From DAOUJW01 sp034422115 (GTDB lineage: Bacteria; Chloroflexota; Dehalococcoidia; Lucifugimonadales; UBA2985), in NCBI GenBank assembly GCA_034422115.1, contig DAOUJW010000001.1, forward strand, positions 41,682 to 105,681: a stretch of DNA of 64,000 nt. The letters run 5' to 3'. The position numbers and the translations under genes are program-made. Below, one piece after another: positions 40,418 through 49,465 of the stretch (the first letter of the stretch is position 1; every line of letters begins with the position of its first letter). The notes under the pieces were generated by a model that worked only from the letters and a program-made list of their open reading frames with translations, was not told where the DNA came from and made no database searches.

Positions 40418-41551
40418 CTACGTGTGCGCCCGCTCTGCCACGGGCATGGTTGAACCAAGCTCCCGCATGGCCTCAATAAGCTGGGCGTTTTCCTCGACGG
40501 TACGCGAGGCGAATCTGACGAACTCGCTGCCGAGTCCCTTCTTGCGACTACAGTCGTTTATCAGGATGTTGCACTCTGCGAAGAGGCGCTCCGTCAACTC
40601 CGACCCGGTGAGGCCCTTCTCCATTCGACACAGGACGAAGTTGCCCTGGGTTGGGTACGGCGTCAGGTAGTCCAGCGACTCAAGGCCCGAATAGAGGACC
40701 CGGGCCGCCTCCCGGACCCTGGCGCACGACTCCAGGTACTCGTCCTGGTACTTGTCGATCTCCTCCAGGAAGAACTGGGCCAGGGAGTTGATGCTCCAGA
40801 TGGGTACGCTCCTTCGCAGGGTCGCCACCATCTCCCTGTTGGCGGAGGCGGCGTACCCCAGCCGAATGCCGGGGATGCCGTAGTTCTTGGAGAGGCTCTT
40901 CAGGACCACCAGGTTGGGGAAGTCTGAGAGCCTTCCCATCACCGTCGGGGTAGGGGCGCGGCTGGAGAACTCAATGAAGGACTCGTCAACCAGGACAAGG
41001 TCAAGGCTGCGCAGAGACTCAAGGAGATGCCACATGGCGTCCTGTGACAGGAGCGTGCCCGTTGGGTTGTTGGGGTTTATGATGAGCGCGGCGTTGGCTT
41101 TGACGCTCAGGGTGTGCCGCACGAAGTCATCGACGTCCAGCTCGAAGTCGCCGGTCAGCTGGTAGGGGCTGACCTGCTTGCCTTGGGACACTGCGCGGTT
41201 GACGAACTCGTCGAAGGTCGGTATCGGGACGGACAGACGCTCCACGAACTCCTCGCTGATGGCGCTGATGAGCTCACTGGCCCCATTCGCTATCACCAGC
41301 TCCTCGTGGGTCAGGCCAAGGGGTTTTGCCGCCAGGGAGGAGATGTACCAGTTGGTGGACGGGTAAGACTTGACCAGCTGCCTCAGCCTGGAGCCCAGGG
41401 CGTCTATGAACTCCTGGGGCGGGAAGTAGGGGTTGGTCATGTAGCAGAAGTCTTTTGTCTCAAAACTCCAGAAACCGCCGTACAGCGAGGATACGTATCG
41501 TACGTCCGGTTGATTCACAGCGCTCCTCCTCAAAGGGTTGACGGGAATCAC
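40418..41551 (-). CDS. PLP aminotransferase/decarboxylase class I-II, HisC/CobD-like
   Basis: A 377-residue fold-I PLP enzyme. The PLP lysine is in LKSLSKNYGIPGIRLGY near residue 235; INPNNPTGTLL and LVDESFIEF are the cofactor contacts. Histidinol-phosphate aminotransferase and the CobD threonine-phosphate decarboxylase share these signatures. Because it is the first gene of a unit with LicC-like and TagD-like nucleotidyltransferases, a role in producing an amino-alcohol phosphate head-group (CobD-like) is attractive, but a HisC-like amino-transfer role is equally possible. The rest of a histidine pathway is not here. Confidence 0.8.
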   Translation of the reverse strand: MIPVNPLRRSAVNQPDVRYVSSLYGGFWSFETKDFCYMTNPYFPPQEFIDALGSRLRQLVKSYPSTNWYISSLAAKPLGLTHEELVIANGASELISAISEEFVERLSVPIPTFDEFVNRAVSQGKQVSPYQLTGDFELDVDDFVRHTLSVKANAALIINPNNPTGTLLSQDAMWHLLESLRSLDLVLVDESFIEFSSRAPTPTVMGRLSDFPNLVVLKSLSKNYGIPGIRLGYAASANREMVATLRRSVPIWSINSLAQFFLEEIDKYQDEYLESCARVREAARVLYSGLESLDYLTPYPTQGNFVLCRMEKGLTGSELTERLFAECNILINDCSRKKGLGSEFVRFASRTVEENAQLIEAMRELGSTMPVAERAHT

Positions 41552-42015
41552 AGGATGGCCTTGATAGCCAAACTATGGAGATGTGTCTACCCGCCGGTTG
41601 CCCGTCTCAAGAGGAAAAAAGGCGCGAGCACGGAGACTTGCCTTGAAGTCCGGAATTCGGCCGGGGGAGAGCCCGGGGTTACTGGCGGGAGAAAACTATC
41701 CGGCGATGGTGAGGGAAGCTAACCCCAACCAGGGAGCAGGTGATTCCGAAGGTTGACGGGGCCAATGGACAGAGTTGAGCCAACTGCACAGCCGCAGCAA
41801 TCGACACTCAGATGGCTCATACGGGCGTGCTCAATCTGCGTTCCGCGTACATATCTCATACGTCAGTATTACCTCCTTTCTGAGATTGGATTGCCGCGCG
41901 AAGCGGTTGCCTAATCCTAATGTTTGTACAGGAAGTCTGTCAAGTCGCCGTTTTGTGCAGGTCTTTCGACGAAAAGCCGTCTCAACACGACGCAAATGCG
42001 CCTTTAGATTCGAGA
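41552..42015. other. 464-bp intergenic region, no gene recognised
   Basis: Divergent-side leader of the aminotransferase operon. It holds a G/C-rich segment around 41660-41690 with a short CCGGG/CCCGG stem, an A-run at 41614, and no ORF with homology. No riboswitch class I know fits either strand. It is available for regulation of the head-group operon. Confidence 0.5.
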
Positions 42016-42966
42016 CTATAGCGCAAGGGTATCTATCCGGGCAACCAGTTCCGTTGACAGAGGGCCTTTGGCCTCTGCCTCCACGCACTCGCGAAGCTCA
42101 AGGCGGTTCTTCACTCCAAGTACGACCGTGGAGACTCCCTCCATGGACAGGGCGTACCTGTGGGCCAGGGATGCCGGCGACTCGCCCAACTCTCGTGCCA
42201 GGTCGCGGAAGGGGCCGCTGCGGCGGTAGTCCGCCATGTCCGGGTGGTCATCCGGCAGATCCCGGTCGAAGGCGTCGGTCAGGGCGCCGGCCTGGACTGC
42301 CCGTATGCCCATGACGCCTACGCCCCTGGCTACGGCGGCGGCGATTATGTCCCGGGGCCTTGCAGGCGCGTCGTAGCGCTTGAGCGCGCCCGGGGAATCG
42401 AGCAGGTTGGAGATGGCCTGGACGGCCGCGGGCGGCGGGTCTTCCTTCAGGGTATCTATGACGGCGTCCGGCACACCTATGCCGGTTATGCCCCAGGCCC
42501 CGATCCGGCCGCGCCGTTGCAGGTCTACGAGGGCAGGGCGCGCGGCCTGGATGAACAGACTGCGAGGCGTTCCCTGGTACAGGTCTGCCGTATCGTCCGG
42601 GATGATCATGTTGTGAAGGAAGAACAGGTCAATGCTCTCCAGCTTCATGCGGGCGAGGCTCTCGTCCAGACTTTGCTCCAGCAGAGCGGCCACGTCTCCG
42701 GCGTCCGGGCTGCCCAGCCTGCACTTGGTGGACACCCTCACGCCTGCGGGCAGCCGGCCCTGGAATGCCTCCCCAACCACAAGCTCAGCCTCACCGTTGC
42801 CGTAGCCCGGGGCCACGTCCAGGAAGTCGATGCCGACCTCCACCGCCTCTATCACGGTGGCTACGGACTCCTCGCGGGTCGTGGGCCCCCACACCTGGCC
42901 TATGCCGCCCCCGCCGAGGGTGAGGGCGCTGACCGGTCCCAAGCTGCCGAATTCTCTCTTTTTCAT
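42016..42966 (-). CDS. Aldo/keto reductase family protein
   Basis: A 316-residue TIM-barrel oxidoreductase. The catalytic tyrosine-bearing segment is FLDVAPGYGNGEAELVVGE, followed by a lysine in VRVSTKCRLG and the NADPH-side segments ESIDLFFLHNMI and RIGAWGITGIG. ARPRDIIAAAVARGVGVMGI and GVSTVVLGVKNRLELRE are late barrel segments. The usual Asp-Tyr-Lys-His set is present apart from the unclear histidine. Substrate unknown. It is monocistronic in a region of small enzymes. Confidence 0.88.
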   Translation of the reverse strand: MKKREFGSLGPVSALTLGGGGIGQVWGPTTREESVATVIEAVEVGIDFLDVAPGYGNGEAELVVGEAFQGRLPAGVRVSTKCRLGSPDAGDVAALLEQSLDESLARMKLESIDLFFLHNMIIPDDTADLYQGTPRSLFIQAARPALVDLQRRGRIGAWGITGIGVPDAVIDTLKEDPPPAAVQAISNLLDSPGALKRYDAPARPRDIIAAAVARGVGVMGIRAVQAGALTDAFDRDLPDDHPDMADYRRSGPFRDLARELGESPASLAHRYALSMEGVSTVVLGVKNRLELRECVEAEAKGPLSTELVARIDTLAL

Positions 42967-43004
42967 GGATGTCTAATTCGTCCTATCGCATGAGCGGGTA
43001 GCCT

Positions 43005-43358
43005 TCAAATGAGGCCGGCTACCGAGACAAGCTTCTGGTGTACCGGGTCTACCCCCAAGAATGCCGCCTCGAGGGTCACTGCCCCAAGCAATGGCGTAGT
43101 GCCCTCATCGTTGAACAGAACAAGAGTAATTACTTCTTCACCCTCCACTCTAACCCACGTCTGGCCAACGTCCATCTCCCTAGACACGCCGTGCGCGGAC
43201 TCGAACCTGCGGCGCATTGACGGCTGTACTCCCAACTCCCGCAGAACGGAGGCTGGTACTGCTGTGATGGTCGCGCCCGTGTCCACAAGGGCCTCAAGCT
43301 GCGTCCAGCGCTCGCGTTCCGTGTCGCCTATGCCAATCTCTACGCTGAAAGTCCCCAT
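43005..43358 (-). CDS. Retropepsin-like (clan AA) aspartic protease 1
   Basis: A 117-residue protein whose LEALVDTGATITAVPASVLR is the D-T/S-G catalytic motif of retropepsins. It then has a beta-rich body ending VTLEAAFLGVDPVHQKLV. The single motif means it must dimerise, as retroviral proteases do. ATG 43358 is chosen since a paralogue at 44433 starts identically (MGTF); GAAGG lies upstream. Bacterial clan AA proteins of this kind have no established targets. It lies just upstream of a quinone oxidoreductase whose other side holds the paralogue. Confidence 0.78.
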   Translation of the reverse strand: MGTFSVEIGIGDTERERWTQLEALVDTGATITAVPASVLRELGVQPSMRRRFESAHGVSREMDVGQTWVRVEGEEVITLVLFNDEGTTPLLGAVTLEAAFLGVDPVHQKLVSVAGLI

Positions 43359-43424
43359 TAAGCCTTCTGCCTTACCCTTTCGTTTCAGGTCAAATTTGGT
43401 GAAGCTTGCCTTACGCATGGGTGT

Positions 43425-44393
43425 CTAGCCCCCCACAGTGAGAACTATCTTGCCAAAGATGACCCGCTCCGACAAGAGCCGCTGTGCCTCTGCCGCCTCC
43501 TCCCAGGGGAGCACTCTGTCCACAATCTGCCGAATGGCGCCGTCCTCGTACCACGCCTTGAGCTGCGCCCAGCCCGCGCCCTCCGCGTCCTCCGCCGCAT
43601 CGTTGAAGACGCCCGACTGGTGCAACGACTGTCCCTTCGCTTCCATAGCGCTCCGGTCCTGCTCCGAGCGTGTCCCGGCAGGTGAGCCGACGTTCACCAC
43701 TCGCCCGCCCTCGGCAAGGGCCTTCATGGTCGCGTCAAAGACGACCCCTCCGACGGAGTCCAGGACAACGTCCACGCCCCGGCCGTCCGTGAGTCGCTGA
43801 AGCTCCGCGGTCACGTCCTGGGTGGAGTAGTTGATTCCGGCCTCTGCGCCAAGCTCCACGCCCATTGCCACCCTGGCGTCGCTCCCGGCCGTCGCGATCA
43901 CGCGGGCGCCCGACGCCTTGGCTATCTGAATGCCTGCTGTGCCCACACCGCTTCCGGCGGCGTGGACCACGACCGTCTCGCCGGGCTGCATTCTCCCCAG
44001 CTTCTTGAGGCCGTACCAGGCCGTGAGAACCGCACAGGGTATGGAGGCCGCGTCCACAATGCTCATTCCTTCAGGCGGCCGGTAGGCGAGTACGGCGCGG
44101 GCCGGAACGAATTCCGCGTAGGCGCTTCTGGCCAGGGCGATAACAGGGTCGCCCACATTCCAGCCGCTCACGTCGGAGCCGACGGCCTCTATAATGCCGC
44201 CAACGTCCAGGCCGGGGATGAAGGGGCCGCCGGTAGCGGACCCGCCCACGGGCCCTCTGCCCAGGTCGGCATGGTTCACGCTGGTGGCTGAGGCCCGGAT
44301 CAGCACCTGGTCGGGTCGGGGCTCCGGTGTCGGCACGTCCTCCATCAGAAGATTACGGTCATCACCGGAGATGTGAACACGTATAGCGCGCAT
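43425..44393 (-). CDS. NADPH:quinone oxidoreductase-like MDR protein
   Basis: A 322-residue member of the medium-chain dehydrogenase superfamily without zinc ligands. The GroES-like part includes TSVNHADLGRG, where the zinc-site cysteine would be. The NAD(P) Rossmann loop is VVVHAAGSGVGTAGIQIAKA near residue 145-165, with AGINYSTQDVTAELQRLTDG and DVVLDSVGGVVFDATM as later signatures of quinone reductases. It probably reduces quinones or enoyl compounds with NADPH. It is flanked on each side by a retropepsin-like gene. Confidence 0.88.
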   Translation of the reverse strand: MRAIRVHISGDDRNLLMEDVPTPEPRPDQVLIRASATSVNHADLGRGPVGGSATGGPFIPGLDVGGIIEAVGSDVSGWNVGDPVIALARSAYAEFVPARAVLAYRPPEGMSIVDAASIPCAVLTAWYGLKKLGRMQPGETVVVHAAGSGVGTAGIQIAKASGARVIATAGSDARVAMGVELGAEAGINYSTQDVTAELQRLTDGRGVDVVLDSVGGVVFDATMKALAEGGRVVNVGSPAGTRSEQDRSAMEAKGQSLHQSGVFNDAAEDAEGAGWAQLKAWYEDGAIRQIVDRVLPWEEAAEAQRLLSERVIFGKIVLTVGG

Positions 44394-44432
44394 GATGCCT
44401 TGCTCCTTTCACCTATCAAGAGGAAAAAGCCT

Positions 44433-44786
44433 TCACATCAACCCATCCACCGGAATCAGTTTCCCATCGACCGGATCCACCGCCATATACACGGCTTCCA
44501 GAGTCATTGCTCCAAGCAGAGGCGTAGACCCCTCGTCGTTGAACAGGACCTGGGTTAGCGTTTCTCGCCCGTCTACCCTAACCCACGTATGACCGACATC
44601 CATCTCCCTGGATTCGCCGTGGGCAGAACGGAAAGACTGGCGGAATGAGGGCTCGACTCCCAGGTCCCGCAGGACGGACGCCGGAACTGCCGTAATGGTC
44701 GCTCCAGTATCCACAAGGGCATTGAGCGTCCTCCAGCGCCCGCGGTCCGGGTTGCCTATGCCAATCTCAATATTGAAGGTTCCCAA
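44433..44786 (-). CDS. Retropepsin-like (clan AA) aspartic protease 2
   Basis: A 117-residue paralogue of the 43005 gene, by eye about two-thirds identical, with the catalytic LNALVDTGATITAVPASVLR segment. It starts with TTG (44786) after AGGAAGAAG. The gene order protease-reductase-protease suggests a duplication that enclosed the reductase gene. Function unknown. Confidence 0.77.
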   Translation of the reverse strand: MGTFNIEIGIGNPDRGRWRTLNALVDTGATITAVPASVLRDLGVEPSFRQSFRSAHGESREMDVGHTWVRVDGRETLTQVLFNDEGSTPLLGAMTLEAVYMAVDPVDGKLIPVDGLM

Positions 44787-44804
44787 TGGTCTTCTTCCTT
44801 TCGC

Positions 44805-45764
44805 CTATGAAGTCGGCGCCGTCAGGGGCCAGGTGCCCGTCGAGGGGACGCCCATCTGGGACTCCCGCCGCTCGCGGATGCGCGTGCCCGTCTCCGGGTC
44901 GATGGCCCGGGACCAGGTGCGCTTCATCGAGTCCACAACGTTGTTGTGGCTGCGACCAACGCATTCGATCTCAATCTCCCCCACGTCGCCGTCCTGGAGC
45001 GGGCCAAGGCCCTGGTGGTTGGTGCCGCACAGGATGAGGTCGCCGGGCTTGAGGGTCATGTTGGCGGAGAGGGCCGCAATGAGGTAGGCCACGCTGTGCT
45101 CCATGTCGCTGGTGTTGTAGTCCTGGCGCAACTGGCCGTTGACGCTGTACTTCACGTTCAGGTTGTTGGGGTCGCTTATCTCGTCGGCGGTGGTTATGGC
45201 CGGGCCAATTGGCAGGAAGGTGTCGAAGGACTTGCCGTACTCCCCGGGCAGGGTGGCCTCACCCTCCACGGGCGCCCTTGCAGAAACGTCCACCGAGGTG
45301 GTGTAGCCGAAGACGTAGTCCAGGGCCTGGGCCACAGGCACGCTGGATGCCGCCTTTCCGATAACGAAGGCCAGCTCCGCCTCGTGGTGGAAGATGACAG
45401 GCCGGAAGGACGGCAGGACGATGGTGTCGCCCGGGCCAATGACAGCGTCCGGCGACTTGAAGAAGGTGGCCAGAGGCCGCACCGGCTCGACGGGGACGCC
45501 CTCCATGAAGTTTCCCCGGCCGCAGAGCACCTTGCCCGGCCGCGGGACGGGTGGCCGCAGCCGCACGTCGCTCAGGGGGATGGTCGCTCCCTGCTCCGCC
45601 AGTCGCTCAAGCCTGGGCCTCAGAAACTGGAAGTTGACGATGATGTTCTCCAGGGTGAGCTGCGGAGAGCCGCCCTGCAGCTGCTGCACCTCGCTGCTGA
45701 TGTCCACCACGCCGTTGTCCTTCAGAATGCACGGTCGAAAGTCGTTGTAGAAACCTATCTTCAT
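44805..45764 (-). CDS. Fumarylacetoacetate hydrolase-family protein
   Basis: A 319-residue metal-dependent enzyme. KVLCGRGNFMEGVPVEP opens the FAH core. Metal and active-site segments are FHHEAELAFVIGKAA, VFGYTTSVDVSAR, and LPIGPAITTADEI. The C-terminal LKPGDLILCGTNHQGLGPLQ completes it. Members split C-C bonds or isomerise ring-cleavage intermediates of aromatic degradation. The exact reaction is unknown, and no degradation operon surrounds it. Confidence 0.88.
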   Translation of the reverse strand: MKIGFYNDFRPCILKDNGVVDISSEVQQLQGGSPQLTLENIIVNFQFLRPRLERLAEQGATIPLSDVRLRPPVPRPGKVLCGRGNFMEGVPVEPVRPLATFFKSPDAVIGPGDTIVLPSFRPVIFHHEAELAFVIGKAASSVPVAQALDYVFGYTTSVDVSARAPVEGEATLPGEYGKSFDTFLPIGPAITTADEISDPNNLNVKYSVNGQLRQDYNTSDMEHSVAYLIAALSANMTLKPGDLILCGTNHQGLGPLQDGDVGEIEIECVGRSHNNVVDSMKRTWSRAIDPETGTRIRERRESQMGVPSTGTWPLTAPTS

Positions 45765-45904
45765 CTGATACCTCCTGTCCCCTGAGTCAAAAGGGGAACG
45801 CTCTGGGATGATTGGGCCTGCCTATTTATACCCCTCGCGGCGATGCGGGCGCAACCCCTGGCGTTTGTGCAAGGCGCGGGGATATGTGGTATCTTCCACC
45901 TGTC

Positions 45905-46396
45905 ATGATGGAGGAAGCCAAGTTCTGTCCTCGATGCAGCGCGCGCCTGGAGATGAAGGAGGTCAACGGCGCGCAACGGCCCCGCTGCCCGGAGTGCGGC
46001 CGGGTCATCTACTACGACCCCAAGCTGGCGGCGACGGTGGTGGTGGAGCGCGACGACCGGGTGCTGATGGTGCGTCGCGCCATCCAACCGGGCATTGGCC
46101 TGTGGAGCCTGCCCGGGGGCTACGTCGACAGGGGTGAGGTGGTGGAGGTGGCGGCGGCCAGGGAGGTGCTGGAGGAGACGGGGCTGCACGTGACCATCAC
46201 AGGGCTGCTGGGCCTCTTCTCGGAGGAGGGGCACCCCGTGGTGCTGGCGGCCTTCAACGCGCAGGAGGTCGGAGAAGAAGAAGCCAAGCCGGGGCCGGAG
46301 GTCTCGGAGCTTGGGTTCTTCCTCCTGGACGACCTGCCGCCACTGGCCTTCCCCAGGGACCCCATCATCCTGGAGGCGTGGAAGAACGCAAGGTAG
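45905..46396 (+). CDS. NUDIX hydrolase with N-terminal zinc ribbon
   Basis: A 163-residue phosphohydrolase. A rubredoxin-like zinc ribbon (FCPRCSARLEM, then PRCPECGRVIYYDP) precedes the NUDIX box GGYVDRGEVVEVAAAREVLE followed by ETGL, which satisfies GX5EX7REUXEEXGU. This zinc-ribbon NUDIX layout resembles NudC/NADH pyrophosphatase and several ADP-ribose hydrolases. ATG 45905 (MMEEAK) follows GTATCTTCCACC; a longer upstream frame lacks support. Convergent or divergent neighbours do not hint at substrate. Confidence 0.88.
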   Translation: MMEEAKFCPRCSARLEMKEVNGAQRPRCPECGRVIYYDPKLAATVVVERDDRVLMVRRAIQPGIGLWSLPGGYVDRGEVVEVAAAREVLEETGLHVTITGLLGLFSEEGHPVVLAAFNAQEVGEEEAKPGPEVSELGFFLLDDLPPLAFPRDPIILEAWKNAR

Positions 46397-46433
46397 GGGC
46401 GGGCTGCCTCTGGTAAGAGGACGGTAGATAAGT

Positions 46434-47276
46434 ATGTACGACGCGGCCTATACCAGAGCGTTCTTCGACGCATATGGAACCTTCGAGTGGGACAGGCTTG
46501 AATCAATGGCATATGGACAGCTTCAAGCCATTATCCACAATGACTTTATCGGGCGCTATGTACGGCAAGGCGACCGAGTCCTTGATGCCGGTTGTGGGCC
46601 AGGAAGATTCACCATTGCTCTAGCCAGGCTAGGAGCATTTGTAACTGCCTTAGACTTGTCTAGGCATCAACTTGAGCTTGCTGAGGAGAAGGTTCGGGAG
46701 ACGGGGTTGATGGAGGCAGTCGATGCCTTTGTGACAGGAGACATCGCCGACTTATCTTCGTTCCCTGATGGACGCTTTGATGCAGTGGTTTGCTACGGCG
46801 GAGCTCTCTCTTACGCATGCGAGTTGCGGTATAGTGCGGCCTCTGAGCTCGTTCGGGTCGTTCGGCCGGGTGGAATCCTCCTAGTAAGTGTGATGAGCCG
46901 GTTCGGCGCTATGGCTAACTTGGTCAGGGCTTCCGTGTTACCTGAGCTCAGGGACCCCGAGAATATGCACGTCTGGCGCGTGGCCCGATATGGCGACCTA
47001 CCGGGTTTCCTATCGCGTAAGATGAATATGCAACACCCGGCAATGCACCTGTATACAAGTGACGAGCTGCGCGGGCTGTTGCCCGGTTGCCAAGTCTTGG
47101 AGTTGGCTGGCAGCAATGTGACTACTTCTGAGAACTCACCGGCCATAGAAGAAATAGCGGCAGACCGGGAGGCATGGGCTACTGCAGTGCAGCTTGAGCG
47201 TGATTTGAGCACAAAGCCTGGACTTGTAGACAGTGGCAGCCACATCATTATGGCAGCCCAGCGGGTTGAGGGATAG
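46434..47276 (+). CDS. SAM-dependent methyltransferase, class I
   Basis: A 280-residue methyltransferase. Motif I is DRVLDAGCGPGRFTIALARL; the acidic motif II is FVTALDLSRHQLELAEEKVR; FDAVVCYGGALSYACE and VVRPGGILLVSVMSR follow. It is AT-richer and less codon-biased than neighbours, which suggests acquisition. The substrate is not evident; 3-ubiquinone- or small-molecule methyltransferases look similar. It is the only plus-strand gene between the NUDIX gene and the large minus-strand propeller gene. Confidence 0.85.
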   Translation: MYDAAYTRAFFDAYGTFEWDRLESMAYGQLQAIIHNDFIGRYVRQGDRVLDAGCGPGRFTIALARLGAFVTALDLSRHQLELAEEKVRETGLMEAVDAFVTGDIADLSSFPDGRFDAVVCYGGALSYACELRYSAASELVRVVRPGGILLVSVMSRFGAMANLVRASVLPELRDPENMHVWRVARYGDLPGFLSRKMNMQHPAMHLYTSDELRGLLPGCQVLELAGSNVTTSENSPAIEEIAADREAWATAVQLERDLSTKPGLVDSGSHIIMAAQRVEG

Positions 47277-47318
47277 CACTCCATCAGCAGTCTTGGGAGA
47301 GTCGACGCTAATTCATAG

Positions 47319-49445
47319 CTAACGTAGCACGCCCCAGCCGAAGGGCCAGCCCTTAGCCTCGACCTTGGGCTCGCACTGGTGCATGTTGGCTTGTTCCTCC
47401 TGTATCTCCGGATACTCTGCGGGAAAGCAAGTCGTCAGACGGTCGCCCCATAGTTCCAGCGATCTCAAGCTGACGAGCCCATATATCTCTCCAGGAATGC
47501 CTCCGCTCAGCCTGTTCCCGCTCAGGGCCAGCCTGGACAGGCGCTCCAACATTCCCATCTCCGGCGGGATGCCTCCGCTCAGGAAGTTGGAGCTGAGGTC
47601 CAGCACCTCAAGCTCCGCGAGCTTGCCAAGCTCGGGGGGAATTGGGCCGGTGAGCCAGTTTCCCGAAGAGTCCAGCTCCACCAACCCGGACAGCAGCCCA
47701 AGCTCAGGGGGAAGGACACCGGTCAGCCCCTGTTCGCTCAGCCTCAGACTTTGCACTCGAAAAGGCTCGCCGCCTGTGGTGACTCCCTCCCACTCGCCAA
47801 TTGGGGTCTGCGCATTCCAGTTCAGGTCGACTCTCCCGGCAAGGGTATCCCGTATGGTAAGCAGCGTCTCGCAGTCCTGAACAAGCCCGGGGTTCTCACC
47901 GGGAATCGGGACCACGAACCCTTCGGAACAGGGTGAGGTGTCAACAGGGCTTCCGGGATCAGGCCGGTTCCACTCAAACAGGCCTCCGACAGACTCGTCA
48001 TAGTGTCCACTGACCAGGTTCAGGACGGTATCTCCGGCCGCCAGGATACGCATATTCCCTCCGTCCGGGTCAGCCGTGAGAATCACCCTCCTTACGGAGT
48101 GCTCACTCTCCGGGAACTGCCGGATGTCCCCTGACACGGCCACTCTCGACCCGTCCGGCGACCAGGCGGCCGCCGTTACTCTAACGAACTCAGGTAGGGG
48201 GAGGTCAAGCTCGACAACGTCGCCGCCGTCCAAGCCAACTGTGAAGACGCGGCTGGGCACGAAGCCGGTTGATTCATCAATGAGACCAGCGTCAATCTCC
48301 CTGGTGATGAAGAGCAGCCTTTTGCCGTCCGAAGTCCAGGCCGGACTCCCTCTGAACGTATTCACGTTCTCCGGTAGCTCCGTCACGTCAGGGGGCCAGA
48401 GCGGCCCTTCGCTGGACCCGTCTACGATACGCCGGAGGTCTGTACCGCCGGGACGGATCACGTAGACTCCCGCATCCTCCTCGCCGCTCCTGGTAAAGGC
48501 GAGATACTGGCCGTCTGGAGACCAGGACGGAGGGCCGGTGGCTTCCGTTACCCTGAACACTTCTGATCTGGTAGTCCGAAATTGGATCACTCCCGGGTCC
48601 CTTGCTCCGCCCGCGTACAAGCACGGCCTGTGACCATCGGATGTGGACTCGTAACCAACCAGGGCAAGTGACTCGCCATTCGGCGACCACGCCGGTGGGT
48701 ACAGACCGGCTTCAACATCCTGGCCTCCCAGCCACCACCTTCTCGGCACGGAACCGTACTCGAAGAGGTAGACCCACGTATCGTCGTCGCGCCCACCGCT
48801 TCGTATGAAGGCAATGCTTTCGCCGTCAGGCGACCACACGGGGTAGCTATCGAACGCCGGGCTTTCCGTCAACCGCTGCTGTCCTCCGCCGTCCAGGTCG
48901 GCCGTGGCAATCTCATAGAAGTGGCGCGTTCCGGAGCTTTCCGAAGTTGATATACCAAGGGGATATTCACAGGTGGAGTAGACTATCCGCGAGCCGTCCG
49001 GCGACAGGTCGGCGTAGAACTCGTAAACCGACCGGGAATCTGCTTCCGGGTCGGCATCGACCACAACGGCTACATAAGTACCTTGGCTGTCGACGGCCCA
49101 GATGGTATCCGAAAGGTCGAAGATGAGCCGGGAGCCGTCAGGCGTCCAGTGAAGGAAGTGGGGTGAATCGCCTGGAGGCTCACGGTCTGGAGGCGCGCAG
49201 GAGCCGGCTGAAGGGCGTTCGACTACATCCGGCGCAGGCGTTGAGGTGGGCCTTGCGGTTGCCTGTGCTTCACTAAACGCGGCGGCAGTTGCCAGCAAGT
49301 CCTCAGTGGTTATAGCAGGCTGTGGCGGTGAGTCGGCGGCCGGCCCACGGACGCAAACCACCGTCCACACTGCTACCGCGAGCATGAGCGCGAGCAGAGT
49401 CAACCATACCAGCAAGCGTCCCCAGGGAATCCGCAAACGGCCCAT
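47319..49445 (-). CDS. Membrane-anchored TolB-type propeller fused to plant-type LRRs
   Basis: A 708-residue surface protein. Residues ~10-30 are a signal anchor (LLVWLTLLALMLAVAVWTVV). About eight PD40/TolB-type blades follow, recurring as WTPDGSRLIF, LSPDGSRIVYS, WSPDGESIAFIRS and WSPDGQYLAFTRS. After ~residue 530 comes an LRRNT-like DCETLLTIRDTLAG and LNWN...PIGEWEGV segment. It is followed by plant-type LRRs: LSGLVELDSSGNWLTGPIPP, LAELEVLDLSSNFLSGGIPP and LERLSRLALSGNRLSGGIPG. The order propeller then plant-like LRR is unusual. It is probably a cell-surface binding or recognition protein; no enzymatic site is visible. Confidence 0.87.
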   Translation of the reverse strand: MGRLRIPWGRLLVWLTLLALMLAVAVWTVVCVRGPAADSPPQPAITTEDLLATAAAFSEAQATARPTSTPAPDVVERPSAGSCAPPDREPPGDSPHFLHWTPDGSRLIFDLSDTIWAVDSQGTYVAVVVDADPEADSRSVYEFYADLSPDGSRIVYSTCEYPLGISTSESSGTRHFYEIATADLDGGGQQRLTESPAFDSYPVWSPDGESIAFIRSGGRDDDTWVYLFEYGSVPRRWWLGGQDVEAGLYPPAWSPNGESLALVGYESTSDGHRPCLYAGGARDPGVIQFRTTRSEVFRVTEATGPPSWSPDGQYLAFTRSGEEDAGVYVIRPGGTDLRRIVDGSSEGPLWPPDVTELPENVNTFRGSPAWTSDGKRLLFITREIDAGLIDESTGFVPSRVFTVGLDGGDVVELDLPLPEFVRVTAAAWSPDGSRVAVSGDIRQFPESEHSVRRVILTADPDGGNMRILAAGDTVLNLVSGHYDESVGGLFEWNRPDPGSPVDTSPCSEGFVVPIPGENPGLVQDCETLLTIRDTLAGRVDLNWNAQTPIGEWEGVTTGGEPFRVQSLRLSEQGLTGVLPPELGLLSGLVELDSSGNWLTGPIPPELGKLAELEVLDLSSNFLSGGIPPEMGMLERLSRLALSGNRLSGGIPGEIYGLVSLRSLELWGDRLTTCFPAEYPEIQEEQANMHQCEPKVEAKGWPFGWGVLR

Positions 49446-49465
49446 AGCTCACCCTGTGCGGTTGA

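Noticed and set aside
41552..42015. Possible cobalamin or c-di-GMP riboswitch upstream of the aminotransferase operon
   Set aside because: Conserved blocks of these classes are absent on both strands.
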